Assembly: GCF_001423105.1 (NCBI RefSeq)
Contig: NZ_LMNV01000002.1
Coordinates: 1,406,131 to 1,470,130 of the forward strand
Origin: Frondihabitans sp. Leaf304
GTDB lineage: Bacteria > Actinomycetota > Actinomycetes > Actinomycetales > Microbacteriaceae
Length of the DNA: 64,000 nucleotides
Direction of reading: 5' to 3'
Part shown: in pieces, positions 53,789 to 61,439 of the stretch
How the letters are laid out: each line of letters begins with the position of its first letter
How positions within the stretch are numbered: the stretch's first letter is position 1
The notes under the pieces: model-generated
What the model saw: only the letters and a program-made list of their open reading frames with translations
Told to the model about the DNA's origin: nothing
Database searches by the model: none
Position numbers and translations under genes: made by a program

Positions 53789-55099
53789 TCAGACCGAGAC
53801 CGTGTGGTTCGGCTTGGCCTGGAGCATCCGCTCGAGAGCGACCCGGGCGGGTTCGGCGACGTCGGTCGGCACCGTGATGCGGTTGAGCACCTCGGCGGGG
53901 CGGTCGGCCGTGCCGATGAGCGCCTCGAGAGCCCACGCGATATAGCCGGGGTGGATGCGGTACATCGTCGAGCACGGGCAGACGACCGAGTCGAGGCAGA
54001 AGATCGTGTGCTGCGGATACTCCTGCGCGAGTCTTTGCACGAGGTTGATTTCGGTGCCGATGGCGAACGTCGATCCGGCGGGCGCCGCGGCGATCGCCTT
54101 GACGATGAAGTCGGTCGATCCGTAGGAGTCGGCCGCGTCGACGACGGGCATCGGGCATTCGGGGTGGACGATTACCTGAACACCGGGGTGCTCCGCGCGT
54201 GCCGCATCGATCTGCGCGACGGTGAAGCGCTTGTGCACCGAGCAGAACCCGTTCCAGAGAATCACCTTGGCGTCGTCGAGCTGCTCGGGCGTCGATCCGC
54301 CGAGGGGGCGACGGGGGTTCCACATCGGCATCGCCTCGAGCGGTACGCCCATCGCCTTCGCGGTGTTGCGCCCGAGGTGCTGGTCGGGGAAGAAGAGCAC
54401 GCGCTGACCTCGCGCGAAGGCCCATTCGAGCACTGTCTCGGCATTTGACGAGGTGCAGACGATGCCGCCGTGGCGACCGCAGAACCCTTTGAGATCGGCG
54501 GCGGAGTTCATGTAGGTGACGGGGATCACCGGCACCTTGCCCTCGTAGTCGAGTGCGGTGAGGTCGCCGTACACGCCTTCGAGCTGCTCCCACGCCGCCT
54601 CGACGCTGTCGATATCGGCCATGTCGGCCATCGAACAGCCGGCCGCGAGGTTGGGCAGGATCACGGCCTGCGACGGCGTCGACAGGAGGTCGGCCGTCTC
54701 GGCCATGAAGTGCACCCCGCAGAACACGATAGCCTCGGCCTCGGGCGACGCCTTCGCCTTGACCGCGAGCTGGAACGAGTCGCCCACGTAGTCGGCGTAT
54801 TGCACGACTTCGTCGCGCTGGTAGAAGTGTCCGAGCATCAGGACGCGGTCGCCGAGGATCGCTTTCGCGGCAAGGATCCGACGGTGCAGTTCGTCAGCCG
54901 ATGCCTCGCGGTATTCCGCGGGGATCTCCCCCTGCAGGGGCGACCGAGCAGGAATCGGGTCGAACATCGACGAGCCCGGACCGTACGAGGGCACGCCCGT
55001 GTCGAAGGCCCAGGGCGCCTCGCGCAGATCGGTGGCGCACACTTCGCCCGGGCTCTCGCCGTTCGTGATGCGACGGATGGTGGTGTCGACGCTGGTCAT
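53789..55099 (-). CDS. nadA: Quinolinate synthase A
   Basis: 436 residues. The three cluster cysteines are in AAGCSMADM, LWNGFCSVHKRF and VVCPCSTMYRI; GHFYQRDEVVQYADYVGDS begins the first repeat domain. The enzyme holds a 4Fe-4S cluster and condenses iminoaspartate with dihydroxyacetone phosphate. Its first 4 bp overlap the nrtR stop and its stop is one base before nadB, so all three are coupled. Confidence 0.97.
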   Translation of the reverse strand: MTSVDTTIRRITNGESPGEVCATDLREAPWAFDTGVPSYGPGSSMFDPIPARSPLQGEIPAEYREASADELHRRILAAKAILGDRVLMLGHFYQRDEVVQYADYVGDSFQLAVKAKASPEAEAIVFCGVHFMAETADLLSTPSQAVILPNLAAGCSMADMADIDSVEAAWEQLEGVYGDLTALDYEGKVPVIPVTYMNSAADLKGFCGRHGGIVCTSSNAETVLEWAFARGQRVLFFPDQHLGRNTAKAMGVPLEAMPMWNPRRPLGGSTPEQLDDAKVILWNGFCSVHKRFTVAQIDAARAEHPGVQVIVHPECPMPVVDAADSYGSTDFIVKAIAAAPAGSTFAIGTEINLVQRLAQEYPQHTIFCLDSVVCPCSTMYRIHPGYIAWALEALIGTADRPAEVLNRITVPTDVAEPARVALERMLQAKPNHTVSV

Positions 55100-55854
55100 G
55101 CGGTTCGGCTTTCTCGAGTGCTCAGGGGGTTGTCGCCGCTCGGAGCGGACGCGTGGTTGTAACGGTAGAGACGCGGCGGCCGGTGTTTCGTGCCGGTCAA
55201 GAACTCGCCCGTCGGAACGACCGCATCGCTCGCCTCGATCATTCGGCGGAAGTTGGCGGGGTCGAGTTCGCGCCCGAGCACGGCCTCGTGCACCTCGCGC
55301 AGCTGGGCGAGCGTGAACGTGTCGCCGATGAATGCCCCCGCGATGCGGCTGTACTCCATCTTCGTGCGGAGCCGCCAGAGGGCGTAGTCGACGATGGTGC
55401 CGTGATCGAAGGCCAGGGACGGCAGGTCGTCGGCGTCGAACCAGCAGACGTTCGGGTCGCCCTGGACGAGTGGCACGGGGTCGGCCGTGCCGGATCCTGA
55501 GCTCTGATCATCGGCCTGTCGGGCCACGAGCGCCCAATAGACGATCGACACGACGCGCTCGGCGAGCGAACGGCCTCGTGCCCCGAACGCGTAGAGCTGC
55601 TCCAGATAGGTCGGCGAGAGTGCGGTGGTGTCGAGCAGATGCCGTCGGGCGGCGTCGGAGAGGTCTTCGTCGGCACCGAGCGGCCCTCCCGGCAGCGCCC
55701 ACAAGCCTCGGTACGGCTCACGAATGCGGCGGACAAGAGGAATGTGCAGCGCCATGCGCCCGGTCGACTCGGAGGGCAGGAGCGAGAAGATCACCGTCGA
55801 GACGGCGAGCGCGGGCGACGCGACTGCGACGTCGTGCGGTGCTGGTTCGCTCAT
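55096..55854 (-). CDS. nrtR: NrtR/NdnR-type Nudix transcriptional repressor of NAD synthesis
   Basis: 252 residues. N-terminal Nudix fold (residues about 15-150) whose Nudix box, GGPLGADEDLSDAARRHLLD, has lost the catalytic REUxEE core (it reads R-H-L-L-D-T), so hydrolysis is unlikely. C-terminal winged helix (FTLAQLREVHEAVLG...FRRMIEA). This is the NrtR architecture, which senses ADP-ribose or NAD metabolites. First gene of the NAD operon, with two palindromes in its own upstream region. Confidence 0.92.
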   Translation of the reverse strand: MSEPAPHDVAVASPALAVSTVIFSLLPSESTGRMALHIPLVRRIREPYRGLWALPGGPLGADEDLSDAARRHLLDTTALSPTYLEQLYAFGARGRSLAERVVSIVYWALVARQADDQSSGSGTADPVPLVQGDPNVCWFDADDLPSLAFDHGTIVDYALWRLRTKMEYSRIAGAFIGDTFTLAQLREVHEAVLGRELDPANFRRMIEASDAVVPTGEFLTGTKHRPPRLYRYNHASAPSGDNPLSTRESRTA

Positions 55855-55882
55855 CAGGATGCCTCGCCGGTCGGTGTGCAGG

Positions 55883-55925
55883 GTTAAGGTCGAGTTGACT
55901 CTAACCCTTAAGGTCAGTTTGACCT
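55883..55925. promoter_or_regulatory. Two NrtR operators
   Basis: Site 2 is a perfect inverted repeat AGGTCA/TGACCT with a 3-bp centre (55911-55925). Site 1 (55883-55905) pairs GTTAAGGTC with GACTCTAAC, 7 of 9 positions complementary, around a 5-bp centre. Both contain GGTC/GAC cores, lie 29-71 bp before the nrtR start and are where an autorepressor would bind. Confidence 0.75.
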
Positions 55926-55994
55926 AGTGCCGACCTAGGATCCGGCCCGCGCCGCTCGGCACCCCCTCGCTCTCCATCCCGCTACCCTCGGCTC

Positions 55995-56879
55995 ATGTCG
56001 ACGCTGCTCACCGCCACCCGCAGGCTCCTCGTTCTGCGAAAGCGCACAACGACCGACGCCGTCACGCTCCGGCACGCAATTGAATCGCGCGGCGATGCTG
56101 CCGAGCCCACACCGCTGGTGAAACGCGTGGCGCAGGTCACCGAGCGCACTGTCGCCGGGCGGCGGGTCATCCGGCTGACTCCCCGGCGCTCACCCAGCGG
56201 CACCCACCTGATCTACACGCACGGCGGCTGCTACGTGTTCCCGATCGGTGCGGCCCAGTGGGGCATCCTGGCGCGGCTCGTCGCGCGGAGCGGCGTCAGC
56301 ATCGACGTTCCCCTCTACGGTCTGGCGCCTGAGCACACCGTGTCGGACGCCCTGCCGTTTCTCGAGGAAGTCTTCGATCAGGCGACGACGGAGTTCGGCG
56401 CGGCCGTCCACCTCGGGGGCGATTCGGCGGGCGGCGGGCTCGCTCTAGCGCAGGCGCAGCAGTACCGAGACCGAGGCGGTCTCCAGCCCGCGAGCATCGT
56501 GCTGATCTCCCCCTGGGTCGAGGCCACGATGACGAATCCCGGAGTCGATGCCCTAGCGCCCCTCGACCACATGCTGGCTCCGCGCGGGCTCGCCGAGGCC
56601 GGCCGGATGTGGGCTGGCGAGCTGGCGCCGACCGATCCACTCGTCAGCCCGCTTCTCGGCGACCTGGCCTCGCTACCGCCCATTCACATTCAGCAGGGTG
56701 ATCACGACGTTCTGTTCGCCGACGCGGAGGAACTGGCGCGGAGAATCGCTCGCGCGGGCGGGCACGTCGACCTGCACGTCGTCCACGGCGGATTCCACGA
56801 CTTTCCGGGTGCCCCCTGGGTTCCTGAGGCGCGAACGGCTCTCGACGAGATGGCCTCGGTCCTCCGCGAGCCTCATTAA
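55995..56879 (+). CDS. HSL-family alpha/beta hydrolase (esterase)
   Basis: 294 residues. Oxyanion motif YTHGGCYVF, nucleophile Ser in GGDSAGGGLA, Asp in QQGDHDVLFADAE and His in HGGFHDFPG; all catalytic parts of hormone-sensitive-lipase-type carboxylesterases are present. No signal peptide. It ends 9 bp before aroE and is probably co-transcribed with aroE-aroD, suggesting a substrate linked to quinate or shikimate, though this is only inferred. Confidence 0.9.
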   Translation: MSTLLTATRRLLVLRKRTTTDAVTLRHAIESRGDAAEPTPLVKRVAQVTERTVAGRRVIRLTPRRSPSGTHLIYTHGGCYVFPIGAAQWGILARLVARSGVSIDVPLYGLAPEHTVSDALPFLEEVFDQATTEFGAAVHLGGDSAGGGLALAQAQQYRDRGGLQPASIVLISPWVEATMTNPGVDALAPLDHMLAPRGLAEAGRMWAGELAPTDPLVSPLLGDLASLPPIHIQQGDHDVLFADAEELARRIARAGGHVDLHVVHGGFHDFPGAPWVPEARTALDEMASVLREPH

Positions 56880-56888
56880 GATCGCAGA

Positions 56889-57737
56889 ATGCGCCGTCTC
56901 GCCGTGCTCGGGTCACCCATCGAGCATTCCCTCTCCCCCCTTCTGCAGTCGACCGCGTTCGCGCGCCTCGGCCTCGACATGGACTACGGTCGCGCCGAGG
57001 TCGCCTCGGGCGAGCTCGAGGCGTTCGTGGGCGGGCTCGACGACAGCTGGCTTGGCCTCAGCCTCACCATGCCCCTGAAGCGTGAGGTCATCCCCCTTTT
57101 GGACGACGCTTCCCCGCTGGTTCAGGGCCTTGGCGTGGCGAACACTGTCGTCCTGAAACACGATCAGGGCCGCGCGACTCTCGCTGGATTCAACACGGAC
57201 GTCGACGGCATCACACGCGCTATCGGCCAAGCCACGTCGGTACGGCACGAGTCGTGCACGATCCTCGGCGGAGGCGCCACCGCCCTTTCGGCACTCGCCG
57301 CCGCAGCCGAACTCGGGGCCAGTCGCATCACCCTCCTCCTTCGCGACACGTCGAAGGCCGGCGACGCACGCGACCTCGCCGAGAGACTCGACCTCGATCT
57401 AACCGTCGAGCCACTCACCGCCGACGACGCCGTCCGCACCCTCGACTTCGTCATCAGCACGCTCCCCGGTGGCGTCGACATGCCCCGGATCGCGCCGGCC
57501 TCCGCCGAATCCGTTCTGCTCGACGTGGCCTACGACCCGTGGCCGAGCCAACTCGCCACCTCCTGGCAGGCTGCCGGAGCGCTCGCGGTCAGCGGCCTCG
57601 ACATGCTCGTCGAACAGGCGATCGGCCAGGTACGCCTCTTCTCAGGGCTCCGGCAAGACTCCCCCCTCCCTAGCGAAGACGACATCAGGGCGGCCATGCG
57701 CGTCTCCGTCGGACTCCCCGCGGAGGCCTCCGCATGA
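56889..57737 (+). CDS. aroE: Shikimate dehydrogenase
   Basis: 282 residues. GSPIEHSLSPLLQ binds shikimate, K64 (TMPLKREV) and D104 (GFNTDVDG) are the catalytic pair, and LGGGATALSALAAA is the cofactor loop. The loop lacks the basic NADP-phosphate motif of strict NADPH enzymes (LLLRDTSK follows), so NAD use, as in catabolic quinate/shikimate dehydrogenases, is possible. It overlaps aroD by 4 bp. Confidence 0.94.
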   Translation: MRRLAVLGSPIEHSLSPLLQSTAFARLGLDMDYGRAEVASGELEAFVGGLDDSWLGLSLTMPLKREVIPLLDDASPLVQGLGVANTVVLKHDQGRATLAGFNTDVDGITRAIGQATSVRHESCTILGGGATALSALAAAAELGASRITLLLRDTSKAGDARDLAERLDLDLTVEPLTADDAVRTLDFVISTLPGGVDMPRIAPASAESVLLDVAYDPWPSQLATSWQAAGALAVSGLDMLVEQAIGQVRLFSGLRQDSPLPSEDDIRAAMRVSVGLPAEASA

Positions 57738-58507
57738 GCGACCATATTCGCCCCGCCCACATCGGCACCGTCGTGCTCGGACCGGGAATGCCGGCGGTGA
57801 TCGTGCCCCTTCTCGGCTCGACCCGCGAGGCCTTGATCGATGAGATCGCCGCACTCGACTACGACGACCTCGATCTCGTCGAACTCCGCATCGACCACTT
57901 CAACGCCGTCGACGACCTCGACGAGGTACAACGAGCGATCGAGACCGTGCGCGACGAGCTCCGGCACGGTGTGCCCATCCTCTTCACCTTCCGCTCGAAG
58001 CCGGAGGGCGGACACCGCGACATCGACGCGGGCTCGTACGAGGCCCTCCTGTCTCTCGCGTCCGGGCTGGTGGAAGCCGTCGACGTCGAGATGTTCACCG
58101 AACTCGGCTCGCTCGAGCGCATCGTGAACGGCGCCCACGCGGCCGGCGCCTCGGTCGTTATGTCGTCGCACGAGTTCGAGCGCACCCCGACGATCGAGCA
58201 GATCCTCGCCCGGCTGTCACTCCAGCAGGATCTCGGCGCCGACGTCGTGAAGATCGCGGTAATGCCCAAGACGCCGAGCGACGTGCTGACGCTGATGCAG
58301 GCGACCACCGAGTTCGCGACGACGAAGGCCGTCCGACCCGCGATCACCATGGCGATGGGGCCACTCGGCGTCGTGAGCCGTCTTGCCGGCGAGGTGTTCG
58401 GATCCTCGGCGACGTTCGGCTCGGTGAGCGCCGCGAGCGCGCCGGGGCAGCTCTCCGCGCGCGACGTGCGGCGGGCGCTCGTGGCGGTGCACGCGGCTCA
58501 GGGGTAG
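57734..58507 (+). CDS. aroD: Type I 3-dehydroquinate dehydratase
   Basis: 257 residues with the Schiff-base Lys K173 (VVKIAVMP) and general-base His H146 (MSSHEFERTP), corresponding to K170/H143 of E. coli AroD; VELRIDHF and FTFRSKPEGG match the barrel strands. It interconverts dehydroquinate and dehydroshikimate. Many actinobacteria use the unrelated type II enzyme for biosynthesis, so this coupled type I gene may serve quinate/shikimate use. Confidence 0.95.
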   Translation: MSDHIRPAHIGTVVLGPGMPAVIVPLLGSTREALIDEIAALDYDDLDLVELRIDHFNAVDDLDEVQRAIETVRDELRHGVPILFTFRSKPEGGHRDIDAGSYEALLSLASGLVEAVDVEMFTELGSLERIVNGAHAAGASVVMSSHEFERTPTIEQILARLSLQQDLGADVVKIAVMPKTPSDVLTLMQATTEFATTKAVRPAITMAMGPLGVVSRLAGEVFGSSATFGSVSAASAPGQLSARDVRRALVAVHAAQG

Positions 58508-58584
58508 GCGGGGCGGGTGCGGCGGCCACTGGCGGGCGCTGGCGGGCGCTGGTCTCCGCAGGGCTTGTGACCCGCGAGCGCCGT

Positions 58585-58652
58585 TCAGGAGATCTGGCCC
58601 GTCTCCCCGTCGGATCCTTGTGTTCTGGCGCGCGCGGCGCCTCATCTCCTGA
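58585..58652. repeat. Single 68-bp TCAGG/CCTGA dyad
   Basis: Left TCAGGAGATC at 58585, right CATCTCCTGATTCGCG with CCTGA ending at 58652; internal GGATCC at 58612. Lies in the 196-bp gap between aroD and the ArsR gene. Confidence 0.78.
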
Positions 58653-58684
58653 TTCGCGACCCGTTCCCTTGCGCCGGCCATCTT

Positions 58685-58704
58685 TGCGTGCAACTATCTA
58701 CGCA
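58685..58704. promoter_or_regulatory. Possible ArsR operator at the arsR-like start
   Basis: Inverted repeat TGCGT (58685-58689) and ACGCA (58700-58704) around CTATCT, touching the start codon; a further ACGCA is at 58716. Fits autorepression by the ArsR/SmtB protein. Short arms keep this tentative. Confidence 0.4.
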
Positions 58705-59066
58705 TGCTCGAAGATACGCAGGTTGCCCCCGTCGACCCGGTCGACACCGATGAGACCTACGTCGAACTCGCCGTCGAAGTCTTCTCCATGCTCGCCGACG
58801 CGACTCGCGTACGACTCGTTCTGGCCCTGGGCGGAGGCGAGCAGTCGGTGAACAGCCTCGCTGAACGCGTCTCCAAATCACCGACCGCGGTTTCGCAGCA
58901 TCTCGCCAAGCTCCGGATGGCCCGGATGGTGTCCACCCGTCAGGACGGCAACAGGGTCTTCTACCGCCTCGCGAACGACCACGCCTCGAAACTCGTGCAA
59001 GATGCCATCCACCAGGCGGAGCACTCCGTCGGAGGCACGATCCGCCACCACCACGAGAGCATCTGA
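58704..59066 (+). CDS. ArsR/SmtB-family metalloregulator
   Basis: 120 residues. HTH at VNSLAERVSKSPTAVSQHLAKLRMA with a beta-wing (QDGNRVFYRL). C-terminal His-rich end (HQAEHSVGGTIRHHHE) provides candidate alpha5 metal ligands for Zn2+ or a related ion. Its stop overlaps the first base of the CDF exporter start, a typical czrA/czcD-like metal-response pair. Confidence 0.93.
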   Translation: MLEDTQVAPVDPVDTDETYVELAVEVFSMLADATRVRLVLALGGGEQSVNSLAERVSKSPTAVSQHLAKLRMARMVSTRQDGNRVFYRLANDHASKLVQDAIHQAEHSVGGTIRHHHESI

Positions 59067-59986
59067 TGGCTCACGACCACGGTCACACTTCAGGATCCGG
59101 CCCCTCGTCGCGCATCCGCCTGGCCATCGCGCTGGCAATCACGCTCACCATCCTCGTCGCCGAGGTCGTGGGAGCCATCGTCACCGACAGCCTCGCGTTG
59201 CTCGTCGACGCCGGCCACATGCTGACCGATGCCGCCGGGCTCACCGCAGCACTTGTCGCCGCCTCCCTGATGGCACGGCCCGCGACCGCGAGCCTCACCT
59301 GGGGCTACCGTCGGGCCGAGGTTCTCGCCGCTCTCGGGCAGGCAGCCGTCTTGCTCGCGGTCGGTATCTACGCGCTTGTCGAGGGAGTCCAGCGTCTCTT
59401 CGAGCCGCCGTCGGTGCCCTCGTCCTCGCTCCTCGTCTTCGGAATCATCGGCCTCGTCGGAAACGCTGCGTCGCTGGCCGTCCTAAGCTCTGAGCGTGGC
59501 ACCAACCTCAACTTCCGCGCGGCCTTCCTGGAAGTCCTGAACGATGCGCTCGGTTCCGTTGCGGTCATCGTCGCCGCGCTCGTGATCACCTTTACCGGCT
59601 GGGCGCGAGCCGACGTCGTCGCCGGCATGCTCATCGCTGTCTTGATTGTTCCGCGCACCATCTCGCTGCTGCGCGAAACCACCAGCGTTCTCCTGGAGTC
59701 GACGCCACGGGGCCTCGACCTCGACGCCGTGCGCGTTCACATGCTCGAGCTGCCGCACGTGAAGGGCGTCCACGACCTGCACGCCTCCCAGATCGCGACC
59801 GGACTGCCGGTCCTGAGCGCCCACGTGGTGGTCGAGCAGGGTTGCTTCGAAGACGGCCATGCGCCGCGCATTCTCGACGACCTCCAGACCTGCGTGCTCG
59901 ACCACTTCAGCGTTCCGATCGAGCACTCCACGTTCCAGCTCGAACCGGTGGCGCACCAGCAGCACGAGCACCCCGGGCACGACTAG
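59066..59986 (+). CDS. CDF-family divalent metal exporter
   Basis: 306 residues. His-rich start (AHDHGHTSG), six membrane helices and a cytoplasmic C-terminal domain, His-rich at its end (HQQHEHPGHD). The transport site uses H51 and D55 in helix 2 (DAGHMLTDAAG); in helix 5 the usual HxxxD reads E156-VLN-D160, so one His ligand is Glu. It exports Zn2+, Co2+ or a related ion in exchange for protons. Coupled to the ArsR gene. Confidence 0.93.
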   Translation: MAHDHGHTSGSGPSSRIRLAIALAITLTILVAEVVGAIVTDSLALLVDAGHMLTDAAGLTAALVAASLMARPATASLTWGYRRAEVLAALGQAAVLLAVGIYALVEGVQRLFEPPSVPSSSLLVFGIIGLVGNAASLAVLSSERGTNLNFRAAFLEVLNDALGSVAVIVAALVITFTGWARADVVAGMLIAVLIVPRTISLLRETTSVLLESTPRGLDLDAVRVHMLELPHVKGVHDLHASQIATGLPVLSAHVVVEQGCFEDGHAPRILDDLQTCVLDHFSVPIEHSTFQLEPVAHQQHEHPGHD

Positions 59987-60038
59987 GGGTCGCGTGCGGG
60001 TCGTGCGGTCGGGTCGTCTCCGGTTTGGAGGGCGCAAT

Positions 60039-60271
60039 TCAGGCATCTGACCCCACGCGTCAATGACTTTCGCGACTCTTCGCAGCGGGCGCGCTCCTAG
60101 TCCTGATCCCTGCGCGCGGCCCGCGCTCCTCCGCCGCGATTCCGCACCCGCCCACTCACCCGGAGCCCCTGGCAGGCTCGCCGAGCTCGCACCGGTTCGT
60201 CCGTCAGGAACCCGAGCCCCACCAAACGCAGGATCCCACTCCCCGCGTCCCACCCCAGCCTCAACTCCTGA
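60039..60271. repeat. Two 68-bp dyads in the CDF-to-DUF559 gap
   Basis: TCAGG at 60039 with CCTGA ending at 60106, and TCAGG at 60204 with CCTGA ending at 60271, both 68 bp. The second contains GGATCC at 60231. The 403-bp gap (59987-60389) has no visible gene. Confidence 0.78.
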
Positions 60272-60389
60272 GACGTGCGCGTCCCTCCACCCGGACGTCC
60301 TCGTCTCCACCGGGCGCACCCCGGCCTAACTTCTCCACAGATCGCCGTCGGCGACTCCGCGCCCACTGACACAGCCCCACGCTGGTGGC

Positions 60390-61439
60390 ATGAATTCAAT
60401 CCAAGAACTCGTCACAGTAGCCGGCGGCGCCCTTCACCGCCGAGATCTCCTCCGTCACGGCATCCGCCCCCGCGAACTCACCCGCGCTGTCCGCGACGGC
60501 ATCGTGCGGCGCCCGAGGCGCGGCTGGTATTCCACCTTCGAACCGGACGACCCCCGTTTCATCGCGATGAGCGTGGGCGGCCGCCTCACCGGCGCCGCGG
60601 CCGTCAAGCTGCTCGGTGGCTGGATGTGGGCAGCCGATCCCCCACCCGTGGTCTCCGTCGCTCGAAATGCGGCGAGGCTTCATCGGCGACGAGGAGTGCG
60701 CGTCGTTCACGACCGCCCTTCGGTCGTCGCACGCGGCCCTGCCTGGGCCGTCGACCCGCGAGACGCCCTCGTGCGAGCCGTCGTCGAGGCCGAGTTCGAA
60801 GGGGCGGTCGCCCTGTGGGATTGGGCACGCCGTTCACCCCACTTCACACCTGCCGAGCTCCACGAGGTCGCACGCGCCCTGCCGTCCGATGCCCGCGGCA
60901 TCGTCACCTGGTCGGATGCGGAGTCGCAGAGCTTCCTCGAGAGCGTCGGCCGGGTTCGTTTCGTCGCCGACGGGCACGACGTGCAGACTCAGGTCGGTGT
61001 GGAGGGCGGCCGTTCGATCGACCTCGTCGTCGACGGGGTCCTGGGTGTCGAGATTGACGGCTACGCCTTTCACGCCGACTCGTTCGAAGCGGATCGCTCG
61101 AAAGACCTCGCCATCACGTGTGAGGGCCGCGTTCCAATGCGGCTGAGCTCTGCACTCATTCGTCGAGCCTGGCACCGCGTCACGGTAGCCGCGCGCGAGG
61201 CCATTGCCCGGCACATTCCGAGTCTGCCGCTTCCTCGGCGACAGGCATCTCGGGCTCCGTCACCTCGCCTCGCACCACGCCGCCGCCGATGGAGATGCCG
61301 ACGCTTGGGCATAGACGATCTCAGGAGCGATCACTTTGCTCCACCGCAACGTGGCCTCACATCGAGCGAACGCGAGGCAGTCGCCCTGCTCGATCGGAGA
61401 CCCGCCTCAGACCTCGCGAGTGCCGGGCCTCACTCGTGA
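60390..61439 (+). CDS. AbiEi-like N-domain fused to DUF559 nuclease-like domain
   Basis: 349 residues. Residues 1-50 (LVTVAGGALHRRDLLRHG...) resemble the winged-helix start of AbiEi type IV antitoxins. Residues about 205-265 carry RSIDLVVDGVLGVEIDGYAF with D...ExD of the PD-(D/E)XK fold and ADRSKDLAITCEGR, as in DUF559/Vsr-like proteins. The last 80 residues are basic and low in order. Many actinobacteria have several such genes without a toxin partner, and none is seen here. Role unknown; DNA binding or nicking is plausible. Confidence 0.85.
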   Translation: MNSIQELVTVAGGALHRRDLLRHGIRPRELTRAVRDGIVRRPRRGWYSTFEPDDPRFIAMSVGGRLTGAAAVKLLGGWMWAADPPPVVSVARNAARLHRRRGVRVVHDRPSVVARGPAWAVDPRDALVRAVVEAEFEGAVALWDWARRSPHFTPAELHEVARALPSDARGIVTWSDAESQSFLESVGRVRFVADGHDVQTQVGVEGGRSIDLVVDGVLGVEIDGYAFHADSFEADRSKDLAITCEGRVPMRLSSALIRRAWHRVTVAAREAIARHIPSLPLPRRQASRAPSPRLAPRRRRWRCRRLGIDDLRSDHFAPPQRGLTSSEREAVALLDRRPASDLASAGPHS

